From assembly GCA_963741505.1 (NCBI GenBank), contig CAVUIJ010000006.1, positions 1-64,000 of the forward strand: a DNA stretch of 64,000 nt, written 5' to 3'. A model generated the notes under the pieces. That model saw only the letters and a list, made by a program, of their open reading frames with translations, ran no database searches and was not told the DNA's origin. This DNA is from JAKFWF01 sp963741505 (GTDB lineage: Bacteria; Pseudomonadota; Alphaproteobacteria; Rhizobiales; Hyphomicrobiaceae). Of the stretch, positions 16,434-26,372 are shown piece after piece. Position 1 is the first letter of the stretch; every line of letters begins with the position of its first letter. The position numbers were made by a program, and so were the translations under genes.

Positions 16434-19400
16434 ATGGGCCTGTCAGAACTCTGCATCCGCCGACCGGTGATGACGACGCTGCTGATGGCGTCGCTGCTGC
16501 TGGCTGGCGCAGTCGGCTATCGCCAGCTGCCGATCGCCGCGATCCCGCGCATCGACGTACCGACGATCACCGTCTCGGCGCTGCTTCCGGGTGCCAGCCC
16601 GGACACCATGGCGGTCTCGGTCGCCGCCCCGCTCGAGCGCCAGTTCGCGACTATCGCCGGCATCAAGGACATCACCTCGAGCAGCGTCGAGGGCGCAACC
16701 TCGGTCACCCTCGAATTCGATCTCAACCGCAACATCGACGCCGCCGCGCTCGACGTGCAGTCGGCGATCTCGGTCGCAACCGTGCGGTTGCCGGTCGAAA
16801 TATCCGCGCCGCCGAGCTTCCGCAAGGTCAACCCCGCCGACAGCCCGGTCATCTTCCTGGCGCTGACCTCCGACACGGCGCAGGCGCAGATGATGAACGA
16901 GTTCGCCGACAAGGTGATGAGCCCGCGCATCTCGACCCTGCCAGGCGTGGCGCAGATCAACATCAACGGCGCCCAGAAACGCGCCGTCCGCATCAAATTC
17001 GACCTCGATGCGCTGGCGTCGCGCGGCATCGGTGTCGACGAGATCCGCACTGCCGTTGGGGCGCTGACCTCGGTCTCGCCGCTGGGCTCGATTCGGACCG
17101 AGCGTCAGATCTACATGCTCGAGACCAAGTCGGCAGAGCCGACCGCCGCCTACTTCAAGCCGGTGGTGATCGCCTGGCGCAATGGCGCACCGGTCAGGCT
17201 GCAGGATGTGGCGCGCGTCGAAGACTCGGTCGAGAACGACGAGGCCCGCGCCGAATTGCAGGGCCGCCGCGCGATCACGCTGTCGGTGCAGCGCCAGCCT
17301 GATGCCAATACTGTGTCGGTGACCGACGCGGTGCGCGCGCTGGTGCCGAAATTCCAGGCCGAGCTGCCGCCGACGATCCAGCTGCGCATCCTCAGCGATC
17401 GATCGGAGTCGATCAAGGCCAGCGTGCATGACGTGCAGCTGACCCTGTTCCTGACCGCGTTCCTGGTGATCCTGGTCATCCTGGCGTTCCTGCGCACCTG
17501 GCGGGCGACGATCATCCCGGCGATCGCACTGCCGCTGTCGATCATCGGCACTTTCGGCGGCATGGCGATGCTCGGCTTCTCGCTCGACAACGTGACGTTG
17601 TTGGCACTGACGCTGGCTCTCGGCTTCGTCGTCGACGACGCCATCGTCGTGCTCGAGAACATCGTGCGCTACGTCGAGGGCGGCATGAAGCCGTTCGAGG
17701 CGGCGATCAAGGGCGCCAAGGAGATCGGCTTTACCGTTCTATCGATCACGATCTCGCTGGTCGCGGTGTTCATCCCCATCCTGTTCATGGGTGGCGTCGT
17801 CGGCCGATTCTTCTTCTCGTTCGCGATGACGATCTCGATCGCGATCCTGCTGTCCGGGTTCATCTCGCTCACTCTGACGCCGATGCTCGCTGCCCGCATG
17901 CTGAGCTCGCATCATGAAGACAAGCCCGGTGCGATCTCGCGCGCGTTCGAAGTGGGCTATGCGGCGTTGGCCAAGGCCTACCAGGTAACTCTCGACTGGT
18001 CGCTGCGGGCGCGTTGGCTGATGATCCTGCTGACCTTCGGCACCATCGCGGCGACGCTCACCATGTTCGGCGCGGTAAAAAAGGGCTTCATGCCGATCGA
18101 GGACACCAGCATCTTGATCGTCCGCACGGAAGCAGCACCCGACATCTCGTTCCAGGCCATGCTGGATCGCCAGCGCCGCGTTGCCGAGGTGATCCGCAAC
18201 GACCCCGATGTGCTCTATGTCAATTCGAATGTCGCGGCCGGCAATTTCAATCCCACGCTCAACCGCGGTACCGTGTTCACGCAGTTGAAATCGCGCTCCG
18301 AGCGGCAGGGTAACGCCACCATCACCGATGTGCAGAATCGCTTGCGCGTCAAGCTCGCCGGTGTGGCCGGCATCCGCGCGTTCCCGCAGCCGCTGCAGAA
18401 CATCCGCATCGGCAGCCGCGCCGGCGCTTCGGCCTACCAGTACACGTTGTCGAGCGTCGATCAGGAGCAGCTCTACACCTACGCCAACCGCTTGACCGAC
18501 GAGGTCAAGCGCACGCCCGGCTTCGCCGACGTGACGACCGACCTGCAGCTCGGCGCGCGGCAGGTGACGATGACCATCGATCGCGATGCAATGGCCCGCT
18601 ACAACGTCACCAACGATGCCGTGCGCTCGACGCTCTACTCCGCCTTCGGCACCCGCAAGATCGCCACCGTATTCACGCCCTCGAACGACTACGCAGTGAT
18701 CCTCGAAGCCGACAAGCTGTCGCTTCTTGATCCCGGCGCGCTATCGAAGATCTATGTGAAGTCGACGACGGCGCAACTCGTCCGCCTCGACACGCTCGCG
18801 ACCGTCAACCTCGGCGCCGGGCCGATCGCGGTCGCGCGCCAAAGCCAGCTGCCGGCGGTGACCATCACCTTCAACCTGGCGCCGGGCTTCACCCTTGGCG
18901 AAGCAGTGACCGCCATGGCCGAAACCGAGCGCCAGATCAACATGCCGGCAACGATCAACGGCCAGTTCGCCGGCACCGCCCAGGTGTTCCAGGACAGCTT
19001 CCGCGACCAGCCGCTGCTGATCCTGGCGGCGGTGATCACGATCTACATCGTGCTCGGCATCCTGTACGAGAGCTTCATCCACCCGATCACGATCCTGTCC
19101 GGCCTGCCGACCGCGAGCCTCGGCGCGCTGTCGACGCTATATCTGCTCGATACCGAGCTCACGATCATCGCCATGATCGGCATTCTGCTGCTGATCGGCA
19201 TCGTGAAAAAGAACGCGATCATGATGATCGACTTCGCGATCGAGGCGCGGGAACGAGGCGCGACGCCGGAGGCTGCGATCCGCGAAGCCTGCCTGTTGCG
19301 CTTCCGGCCGATCATGATGACGACGATGGCGGCCCTGTTCGGCACCTTGCCGATCGCGCTCGGCATCGGTGCCGGCGCCGAGCTGCGCCAGCCGCTCGGT

Positions 19401-19568
19401 CTCGTAGTGGTCGGCGGCCTTGCGGTGTCGCAGCTCTTGACCCTCTACATCACGCCGGCGATCTACCTGATGTTCGAATCGATGTCGCAGACGCCTGAAG
19501 CGCAAAAAGAAGATGCCAGCGGCCGAGCCGCAGGCCAGCCCGGTGGCGGCGGAGTGAAGCACTTGTAG
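16434..19568 (+). CDS. RND efflux transporter permease, AcrB/MdtB family
   Basis: A 1044-residue proton-driven pump with 12 transmembrane helices in two halves, each with a large periplasmic domain. The N-terminal cytoplasmic segment MGLSELCIRRPVMTTLL and the TM4 proton-relay acidic pair in LGFVVDDAIVVLENIVRYVE are typical, as is the second-half motif IGIVKKNAIMMIDFAIEARE. The subclass (two-gene operon, MdtABC/OqxB-like) usually expels drugs, bile salts or aromatic compounds. Its stop codon TAG (19566-19568) lies inside the first arm of the palindromic repeat that follows, so the last codons may be set by the repeat insertion. Confidence 0.95.
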   Translation: MGLSELCIRRPVMTTLLMASLLLAGAVGYRQLPIAAIPRIDVPTITVSALLPGASPDTMAVSVAAPLERQFATIAGIKDITSSSVEGATSVTLEFDLNRNIDAAALDVQSAISVATVRLPVEISAPPSFRKVNPADSPVIFLALTSDTAQAQMMNEFADKVMSPRISTLPGVAQININGAQKRAVRIKFDLDALASRGIGVDEIRTAVGALTSVSPLGSIRTERQIYMLETKSAEPTAAYFKPVVIAWRNGAPVRLQDVARVEDSVENDEARAELQGRRAITLSVQRQPDANTVSVTDAVRALVPKFQAELPPTIQLRILSDRSESIKASVHDVQLTLFLTAFLVILVILAFLRTWRATIIPAIALPLSIIGTFGGMAMLGFSLDNVTLLALTLALGFVVDDAIVVLENIVRYVEGGMKPFEAAIKGAKEIGFTVLSITISLVAVFIPILFMGGVVGRFFFSFAMTISIAILLSGFISLTLTPMLAARMLSSHHEDKPGAISRAFEVGYAALAKAYQVTLDWSLRARWLMILLTFGTIAATLTMFGAVKKGFMPIEDTSILIVRTEAAPDISFQAMLDRQRRVAEVIRNDPDVLYVNSNVAAGNFNPTLNRGTVFTQLKSRSERQGNATITDVQNRLRVKLAGVAGIRAFPQPLQNIRIGSRAGASAYQYTLSSVDQEQLYTYANRLTDEVKRTPGFADVTTDLQLGARQVTMTIDRDAMARYNVTNDAVRSTLYSAFGTRKIATVFTPSNDYAVILEADKLSLLDPGALSKIYVKSTTAQLVRLDTLATVNLGAGPIAVARQSQLPAVTITFNLAPGFTLGEAVTAMAETERQINMPATINGQFAGTAQVFQDSFRDQPLLILAAVITIYIVLGILYESFIHPITILSGLPTASLGALSTLYLLDTELTIIAMIGILLLIGIVKKNAIMMIDFAIEARERGATPEAAIREACLLRFRPIMMTTMAALFGTLPIALGIGAGAELRQPLGLVVVGGLAVSQLLTLYITPAIYLMFESMSQTPEAQKEDASGRAAGQPGGGGVKHL

Positions 19569-19669
19569 GTTGGGTTAGGCCGGCGCATTTGCCGGCCGTA
19601 ACCCAACAACTTCGACCACCCGTGGAATGTTGGGTTACGGACGCAAGAAGGCGTCCTAACCCAACCTAC
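19565..19669. repeat. REP/BIME-like double palindrome with GTAGGTTGGGTTA arms
   Basis: Outer arms GTAGGTTGGGTTAG (19565-19578) and CTAACCCAACCTAC (19656-19669) pair perfectly, as do inner arms CGTAACCCAACA (19597-19608) and TGTTGGGTTACG (19628-19639). Each half also has its own GC hairpin (GGCCGGC with GCCGGCC; GGACGC with GCGTCC). Two REP units in inverted orientation make a BIME-like structure between convergent genes. The GTAGG at each end supplies the TAG stop codon of both the RND pump and HutF. It can also act as a bidirectional terminator. Confidence 0.8.
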
Positions 19670-20905
19670 GTTTCAGCGCCAAACCTCGCCATCATTGCAG
19701 CAAACCGCCTCTCGGCAGCCTCACGCGCCACATGCCGACCGCCTTCGACGACACGTTTGCCGCCGACCCAGACTTCGCTGACCAGCGAGCGTCCGGACGC
19801 AAAAATCCAGGCATCGAGAACGCCATCGCCGCCGCGGCCCGCGAGTTCGACCAAACCCGACGCCAGCACCACCCGATCATTTGATGCACCGGCGACCCCG
19901 CCGGCCTGCCGACCGCCCGCGCAGGCTGGCCTCGAACATCGTGCGGCCGATCGATTGGCCCGGCTCGCCCAACCGGTTGCGCCGCCTGTCGCGCAGGCGC
20001 TGGCCGTATTCGAGCGTGCGCAGTTCCTCCGTCAACGAAATCAGCACGTTCGAATCCGTGCCGACGCCGAACCGGCCGCCGGCAGTCATCAGGTCTACCG
20101 CCGGAAAAATGCCGTCACCGAGATTGGCCTCGGTGATCGGGCACAGGCCGACGACGGCGCCGGATTTCACAATCTTCGCGACCTCTGCCGCCGTCACGTG
20201 GGTGGCATGAATCAGGCACCAGCGCTGATCGACCATGCTGGTATCGAGCAGCCATTCGACCGGCCGCTTGCCCGACCAGGCGAGGCAATCGGCGACCTCT
20301 TTCTCCTGCTCGGCAACGTGGATGTGGATCGGGCCTTCGGGCACAGCGGCCAGCAGCTGCTGCATTCCCGCAAGTGTCACCGCCCTGAGCGAATGCGGTG
20401 CCGCGCCGACGATCGCACCGGGCACATTGCTCACGGCGCGAACCGAGGCTTCGCGCAACTTCAAGAAGCGGTCCGTATCATTGACGAAGCGGCGCTGGCC
20501 GGGCGCTGCCGGTTGCCCGCCGAAGCCGCCGTGCGAATAAAGCACTGGCAGCAGTGTCATGCCGATGCCGGTCGTGGCTGCAGCAGCAGCAATGCGCTCG
20601 GCCATCTCGGCGATGTTGGCGTAAGGGCGGCCGTCGATGTCGTGATGCAGATAGTGGAACTCGCAGACACGCGTGTAACCTGCCTCCAGCATCTCGACAT
20701 AGGCCATGGTGGCGATCACCTCGACGTCGTCCGGCGTCAGGTGATCAAGGAAGCGGTACATGACCTCGCGCCAGGTCCAGAAGCTGTCCTCGCCGGTGCC
20801 GGCCCGTTCAGCAAGCCCCGCCATTCCGCGCTGGAACGCATGGCTGTGCAGATTGACGGTGCCCGGCAGTGTGAATGCACCCGCCGCGTTCGCTGAACCC
20901 ATCAT
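19666..20905 (-). CDS. hutF: Formimidoylglutamate deiminase HutF (frameshifted, N-terminus uncertain)
   Basis: An amidohydrolase that converts N-formimidoyl-glutamate to N-formylglutamate and ammonia. The metal site is visible (TVNLHSHAFQRGMAGLAE, GPIHIHVAEQ, LIHATHVT, GTDSNVLISLTEELR), and these strings match HutF rather than HutI. The frame breaks at 19916-19918 (one extra base in a GGG run on the gene strand). The C-terminus then continues as LDAWIFASGRSLVSEVWVGG to TAG 19666. The first usable ATG, 20905, starts only 20 residues before NLHSHAF, whereas the family has about 60. The missing beta-sandwich strand may lie in another frame up to 20981 or be lost. It is transcribed divergently from hutI. 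Confidence 0.85.
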
Positions 20906-20980
20906 GCCTCTTGACCTCCACGCGGCAACCTCGGACGTTTGTAGCAACGAAAATCGAGAAGCCGAAAGGGTCCGTAGCCA

Positions 20981-22203
20981 ATGCCCGTATTCGTGAACGC
21001 GCGTATTGCGACCATGGACCCGGCAATGCCCGGTCTCGGCATCATCGAGCAGGGGGCCATTCAAACCGATACCAATGGTCGTATCGCCTGGATCGGCGCC
21101 GCCAAGGATTTGCCACCAAGCACGGGAGAAAGGCATGATCTCAATGGCCGGCTCGTCACGCCCGGCCTGATCGACTGCCACACGCACCTGGTCTGGGGCG
21201 GCAATCGCGCCGAAGAGTTCGAGTTGCGGCTCGCCGGGCGCAGCTATGCCGAGATCTCAAACGCCGGTGGCGGCATCGTCTCGACGGTCAAGGCGACGCG
21301 CGCGGCCAGTCTGGATGAACTCGTCAGACTGGCGTCGTTGCGTGCGCGCGCATTGATGGCCGATGGCGTCACCACGGTCGAGGTCAAGTCCGGCTACGGC
21401 CTCGATACGGCGAATGAAACGAAGCAGTTGCGCGCCGCCCGCGCCCTTGCCGCAGCACTGTCCAATCGCATCGACGTGGTGACGACGTTTCTCGGCGCGC
21501 ACGCATTGCCGCCAGAGGCCAAGGGCGACAAGGACCGCTACATCGACCTTGTCTGCAAGGAAATGATCCCGGCGATCGGACGTGACAAGCTCGCCGACGC
21601 CGTCGACGTCTTCATGGAAGGCATCGCCTTCTCGGCCGAACAGACCGCGCGCGTGTTCGAAGCCGCGAAGAAACACGGACTTGCCGGTGAAGCTGCACGC
21701 GGACCAGCTGTCGAACCTCGGTGGCGCGGCGCTGGCGGCGAAAGTATGGCGCGCTGTCGGCCGACCACCTCGAATACACCGACGAGGCCGGCGCGATTGC
21801 CATGGCCAAGGCCGGCACGGTCGCCGTGATCCTGCCCGGCGCCTTCTACTACCTGCGCGAAACCCGCAAGCCACCGATCGAACTCTTCCGCAAGCACGGC
21901 GTCGCCATGGCGGTGGCCAGCGATGCGAACCCCGGTTCGTCGCCGATCCTGTCGCTGCGCCTCGCCATGAACATGGCCTGCATCCTGTTCCACATGACGG
22001 TGGAGGAGGCGATCCTCGGCGTCACTCGCAACGCGGCGAAGGCACTCGGGCGGGCTGACATCGGCGTGCTGAAGGTCGGCGCGCAATGCAATCTCGCGAT
22101 CTGGGACAGCCCGTCGCCTGCCGCACTCGTCTACGAAATGGGGCCGGCGCCGCTACTTATGCGGGTCTTTCGCGGCATCGCCGACAAGGAGCGTTCCGCA
22201 TGA
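20981..22203 (+). CDS. hutI: Imidazolonepropionase HutI (two frameshifts)
   Basis: A metal-dependent amidohydrolase of about 405 residues that opens the imidazolone ring to give N-formimidoyl-glutamate. It starts MPVFVNARIATMD. The metal ligands and active site are seen in LIDCHTHLVWGGNRAEEF, KSGYGLDTANE, KLHADQLSNLGG and ASDANPGSSP. Two single extra bases break the frame, one at 21679 (restored reading HGLPVKLHAD) and one at 21741-21743 (restored reading AAKYGALSADHLEY). Everything else is conserved, so sequencing insertions are likely. The stop overlaps the hutH start by ATGA, giving a coupled hutI-hutH-hutU operon. Confidence 0.92.
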
Positions 22204-23765
22204 CCACGACAGTAATCCTGCGCCCTGCTTCAGTGACCATGGCCGAGCTCACGGCTATCGCCGACGGTGCCAATGCCAAGCTCGACCCGGCATTCTGGCC
22301 CAAGGTCGAGGCAGCGGCGAAGATCGTCGCCGACGCAGCCAATGGCAAAGCTGCCGTCTATGGTGTCAACACCGGTTTCGGCAAGCTCGCCTCGAAGCGC
22401 ATCGCCCCGGTCGACACCGCGACGCTGCAGCGTAACCTGATCCTTTCGCATTGTTGCGGGGTGGGCGATCCCACTCCGAAGCGCATCGCACGATTGACCA
22501 TCGCGCTCAAGATCGCGTCGCTCGGGCGCGGCGCATCGGGGGTCCGCCGCGTTGTCATCGAACAGCTTGAAGCCCTGCTGGCGCGCGAAATATGTCCACT
22601 GATGCCGGTTCAAGGTTCGGTCGGCGCCTCGGGCGATCTGGCGCCACTCGCGCACATGGCCGCGGTAATGACCGGCGAAGGCGAGGTGCTGACCGATGCA
22701 GGTTCGAAGTCCGCACGCGACGCCCTGTCGGCTGCCGGCCTCGAACCGATTGCGCTCAGCGCCAAGGAAGGCCTGGCGCTGATCAACGGCACCCAGTTCT
22801 CGACTGCCTGGGCGCTGGCCGGCGTGATCGACGCGCACCGGCTGACACAAAACGCGTTGCTGACCGGCGCGATGTCGGTCGACGCTGCGATGGCCTCGAC
22901 GACACCGTTCCGCCCCGAGATCCAGGCCCTCCGCGGCCATGCCGGGCAGATTGCCGCAGCGGCTACGCTGTCGGCGCTGCTCGACGGCAGCCAGATCCGC
23001 CTGTCGCATCTCGACGGCGACGAACGGGTGCAGGACCCATATTGCTTGCGCTGCCAGCCGCAGGTGATGGGCGCCTGCCTCGACCTCCTGAGCCATGCCG
23101 CCCGCACGCTGGTCATCGAGGCCAACGCCGTCACCGACAATCCGTTGGTCCTGGTCGAGACCGGCGAGATCGTCTCCGGCGGCAACTTCCATGCCGAGCC
23201 GGTCGCATTCGCCGCCGACCAGACCGCGATTGCCATCTCCGAGATCGGCGCCATTACCGAGCGGCGGATCGCCACCCTCGTCGACCCGGCGCTGAATTTC
23301 GGGTTGCCGCCGTTCCTGACGCCCGACCCAGGCCTCAACTCCGGCTTCATGATCGCCGAGGTGGCAGCAGCGGCGCTCTTTGCCGAGAACAAGCATCTGG
23401 CGAACCCCTGCTCAACCAACTCGACGCCGACCAGCGCCAACCAGGAGGACCACGTCTCGATGGCAGCGCACGCCGCCCGCCGTCTAGCCCGCATGAATAA
23501 CAATCTGGCGCAGATCATCGGCATCGAGCTGCTGGTTGCCGCGCAAGGCATCGAGATGCGGGCACCGCACGCAACCAGCCCGGCCCTGGCCAGCGTGATC
23601 GAAGTGCTGCGAGCCAGCGTCGCGAAACTCGAAGGCGACCGCTACATGTCGCCCGATCTAGCCGCCGCTGCCGCGCTCGTCAAATCCACCACGCTGCTCG
23701 ACGCCGCCCGTGCCGCCTCGCCAACCAATCCCTTCCCATCTCTCATGACAGGTACCGCGCCATGA
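22200..23765 (+). CDS. hutH: Histidine ammonia-lyase HutH
   Basis: A 521-residue enzyme that removes ammonia from histidine to give urocanate, the first step of histidine breakdown. The Ala-Ser-Gly triad that cyclises into the MIO cofactor is in GSVGASGDLAPLAHMAAV. Other family segments are YGVNTGFGKLAS, RNLILSHCCGVG, QDPYCLRCQPQVMGAC and the C-terminal STNSTPTSANQEDHVSMA. ATG 22200 overlaps the hutI stop, and the TGA at 23763-23765 overlaps the hutU start. Length is normal and the frame is intact. Confidence 0.97.
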   Translation: MTTTVILRPASVTMAELTAIADGANAKLDPAFWPKVEAAAKIVADAANGKAAVYGVNTGFGKLASKRIAPVDTATLQRNLILSHCCGVGDPTPKRIARLTIALKIASLGRGASGVRRVVIEQLEALLAREICPLMPVQGSVGASGDLAPLAHMAAVMTGEGEVLTDAGSKSARDALSAAGLEPIALSAKEGLALINGTQFSTAWALAGVIDAHRLTQNALLTGAMSVDAAMASTTPFRPEIQALRGHAGQIAAAATLSALLDGSQIRLSHLDGDERVQDPYCLRCQPQVMGACLDLLSHAARTLVIEANAVTDNPLVLVETGEIVSGGNFHAEPVAFAADQTAIAISEIGAITERRIATLVDPALNFGLPPFLTPDPGLNSGFMIAEVAAAALFAENKHLANPCSTNSTPTSANQEDHVSMAAHAARRLARMNNNLAQIIGIELLVAAQGIEMRAPHATSPALASVIEVLRASVAKLEGDRYMSPDLAAAAALVKSTTLLDAARAASPTNPFPSLMTGTAP

Positions 23766-25429
23766 CCCGCATCGACAACGCCCGCATCATCAGGAGCCCG
23801 ACCGGCAATGCGATCTCGGCCAAGAGCTGGCTCACCGAGGCGCCACTCAGGATGCTGATGAACAACCTCGATCCGATCGTCGCCGAGCGGCCGGGCGAGC
23901 TCGTGGTCTACGGCGGCATCGGTCGAGCGGCGCGCGACTGGGAGAGCTTCGATCGCATCGTCGCGTCGCTGAGGAAACTCGAAGCCGACCAGACGCTGCT
24001 GGTGCAATCCGGCAAGCCCGTCGGCATATTCCGCACGCATGCCGACGCGCCGCGGGTGCTGATCGCCAACTCCAACCTGGTGCCGCATTGGGGCACCTGG
24101 GCGCATTTCCACGAACTCGATCGCAAAGGCCTGATGATGTACGGCCAGATGACGGCGGGGTCGTGGATCTACATCGGCAGCCAGGGCATCGTGCAGGGCA
24201 CCTACGAGACCTTCGTCGAAGTCGGTCGCCGCCACTACGGCGGCTCGCTTGCCGGCAAATGGATCCTGACCGCCGGCCTCGGCGGCATGGGCGGCGCGCA
24301 GCCGTTGGCGGCGACCATGGCCGGCGCCTCCATGCTCGCGATCGAGTGCCAGCCGAGCCGCATCGAGATGCGCCTCAAGACCGGCTATGTCGACATCCAG
24401 GCCAAGGACCTCGACGACGCGCTCCAGATCATCGAGCGGTCGTGCAAGGAAAAGAAGCCGGTCTCCGTCGCGCTGCTCGGCAATGCCGCCGAGGTGCTGC
24501 CCGAACTGCTGCGGCGTGGCGTGCGCCCCGACGTGGTGACCGATCAAACCTCGGCGCACGATCCGATCAACGGCTACCTGCCGAAGGGCTGGACACTGGC
24601 CCAGTGGGAGGACAAGCGCGTCAACGACCCTAAGGCGGTTGAGACCGCGTCGCGCAAATCGATGGTCGAGCACGTGCGCGCGATGCTGCAGTATCACTAC
24701 ATGGGCGTGCCGACGCTCGACTACGGCAACAACATCCGCCAGGTTGCAAAGGAGGAGGGCGAGACCCACGCCTTCGACTTCCCGGGCTTCGTGCCGGCCT
24801 ACATCCGCCCGCTGTTCTGCCGCGGTGTCGGTCCGTTCCGCTGGGCGGCACTCTCCGGCAACCCTGAGGACATCTACAAGACCGATGCCCGGGTGAAGGA
24901 GTTGCTGCCCCACGACAAGCATTTGCACAACTGGCTCGACATGGCGCGTCAACGCATCCATTTCCAGGGCCTTCCCGCGCGCATCTGCTGGGTCGGCCTC
25001 GGCGACCGCCACCGGCTCGGCCTCGCGTTCAACGAGATGGTGGCGAAAGGCGAACTCGACGCGCCGATCGTGATCGGCCGCGATCATCTCGATTCCGGTT
25101 CGGTCGCCTCGCCCAACCGCGAGACCGAGGCGATGAAGGACGGCTCGGACGCGGTATCCGACTGGCCGCTGCTCAATGCGCTGTTGAACTGCGCCTCGGG
25201 CGCGACCTGGGTATCGATCCACCACGGCGGCGGCGTCGGCATCGGCTATTCGCAGCATGCCGGCATGGTGGTGGTCGCCGACGGCACGCCGGATGCAGCC
25301 CGCCGTCTCGAGCGGGTGCTGTGGAACGACCCCGCCACCGGCGTCATGCGCCATGCCGACGCCGGCTACGACATCGCCATCGACTGCGCCCGCGAAAAGG
25401 GTCTCGACCTGCCGAGCCTCAAGATCTGA
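23762..25429 (+). CDS. hutU: Urocanate hydratase HutU
   Basis: A 555-residue NAD-dependent hydratase that turns urocanate into 4-imidazolone-5-propionate. The tightly bound NAD site is seen in GKWILTAGLGGMGGAQPLA, and the C-terminal active-site region includes WVGLGDRHRLGLAFNEMV and SIHHGGGVGIGYSQHAGMV. Family strings YGGIGRAARDWES and LVQSGKPVGIF are present near the N-terminus. Translation is coupled to hutH by a 4-bp overlap. It is the last gene of the operon; no hutG or hutC follows. Confidence 0.97.
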   Translation: MTRIDNARIIRSPTGNAISAKSWLTEAPLRMLMNNLDPIVAERPGELVVYGGIGRAARDWESFDRIVASLRKLEADQTLLVQSGKPVGIFRTHADAPRVLIANSNLVPHWGTWAHFHELDRKGLMMYGQMTAGSWIYIGSQGIVQGTYETFVEVGRRHYGGSLAGKWILTAGLGGMGGAQPLAATMAGASMLAIECQPSRIEMRLKTGYVDIQAKDLDDALQIIERSCKEKKPVSVALLGNAAEVLPELLRRGVRPDVVTDQTSAHDPINGYLPKGWTLAQWEDKRVNDPKAVETASRKSMVEHVRAMLQYHYMGVPTLDYGNNIRQVAKEEGETHAFDFPGFVPAYIRPLFCRGVGPFRWAALSGNPEDIYKTDARVKELLPHDKHLHNWLDMARQRIHFQGLPARICWVGLGDRHRLGLAFNEMVAKGELDAPIVIGRDHLDSGSVASPNRETEAMKDGSDAVSDWPLLNALLNCASGATWVSIHHGGGVGIGYSQHAGMVVVADGTPDAARRLERVLWNDPATGVMRHADAGYDIAIDCAREKGLDLPSLKI

Positions 25430-25562
25430 AATCGACGGCGTCGTGCCCGCACAATGCCGCAAACCGGCTCCGGCTGGCGCCGCAAAGCCGCGACAAAATG
25501 TAGGTCCGGGCCGGGTTTGGTAAACGCGGCCTTAACCGTTCGCACAGCATGCTCGCGCCATC

Positions 25563-26237
25563 ATGGTGTCCAGTCGCGTAAGTGTCGGCGTTTCCGTTGT
25601 CGCAGCTGCCTTGGCCCTGTGGGGCTGCAGCACGCAGCCCTATTACGTGGCGAAGCCCGAGCCCTGGCGGGCCGATGAGGAGCAGGCCTGCCTGACATCC
25701 GGCGCCATTCGCGAATCATCCTTTCTGCAGAGCAGATCGGCGCTTGGCGGTCCCGGCGAATTCTGCGGCGCCCATCGCCCATTCGAAATGTCGGCCGCCG
25801 ACCAGGGCCGGGTGTCGCTGAAACCCGCGGCGATGCTGCGTTGCCCGATGGTACCGGCGGTCGAACGCTGGGTGCAGTTGGTGGTCGAGCCGGCAGCGCG
25901 GGCGCATCTGGGATCACCGCTGACCGAGCTCAAGGTGGCGGCGTCCTATTCGTGCCGGCCGATGAACCACGTTTCGGGCGGCAGACTCTCCGAGCACGGT
26001 CACGCCAATGCGCTCGACATCTCGCAGTTCCATCTGGCTGACGGCCGCGTCATCACGGTCAAGGGTGGCTGGAACGGCGACGTCCGCGAGCGCGCCTTCC
26101 TGCATGCGGTCCACCGCGGTGCATGCCAGGAATTCACTACCGTGCTCGGGCCCGAGCACGACGCGCTGCATCATGATCATTTCCACATGGACCTGGCGCG
26201 GCACGGCCGCGACGGCATGAACCGGATTTGCAAGTAG
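25563..26237 (+). CDS. Extensin-like family lipoprotein
   Basis: A 224-residue protein with a hydrophobic N-terminus ending in ALALWGCSTQ, where the Cys is a probable lipid-attachment site, so it is likely anchored in the envelope. The rest matches the bacterial extensin-like C-terminal domain: CLTSGAIRES near the start, LRCPMVPAVERW, YSCRPMNHVSGGRLSEHGHA and HHDHFHMDL at the end. The conserved His and Asp positions resemble LAS/D-Ala-D-Ala-peptidase metal sites, so a peptidoglycan role is possible but unproven. It stands alone between hutU and the convergent rRNA operon and is followed by a shared terminator. Confidence 0.87.
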   Translation: MVSSRVSVGVSVVAAALALWGCSTQPYYVAKPEPWRADEEQACLTSGAIRESSFLQSRSALGGPGEFCGAHRPFEMSAADQGRVSLKPAAMLRCPMVPAVERWVQLVVEPAARAHLGSPLTELKVAASYSCRPMNHVSGGRLSEHGHANALDISQFHLADGRVITVKGGWNGDVRERAFLHAVHRGACQEFTTVLGPEHDALHHDHFHMDLARHGRDGMNRICK

Positions 26238-26273
26238 CGCCCGCCGGCCACCGGGAACCAGGACGCCCAACGC

Positions 26274-26309
26274 AAAAACGCCGCCCGGGATCACCGGGCG
26301 GCGTTTTTT
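26274..26309. terminator. Bidirectional rho-independent terminator
   Basis: A near-perfect stem (CGCCGCCCGG paired with CCGGGCGGCG, loop GATCA) is flanked by AAAAA on the left and TTTTTT on the right. It therefore works in both directions: for the extensin-like gene on the plus strand and for the rRNA operon ending at the 5S gene on the minus strand. Confidence 0.93.
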
Positions 26310-26372
26310 GCAAACCAACAACATCAAAAGAGGAGCAATTGACTGTCTTGACGACGGCCCTTCACTGCTTGG

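Noticed and set aside
20981..22203. Programmed ribosomal frameshifting as an explanation for split genes
   Set aside because: There are no slippery heptamers with downstream pseudoknots, and the breaks fall at unrelated places in unrelated genes.
26310..26372. tRNA-fMet after the 5S gene, common in many alphaproteobacteria
   Set aside because: The 5S gene is followed only by a short spacer and the terminator; no cloverleaf can be formed.
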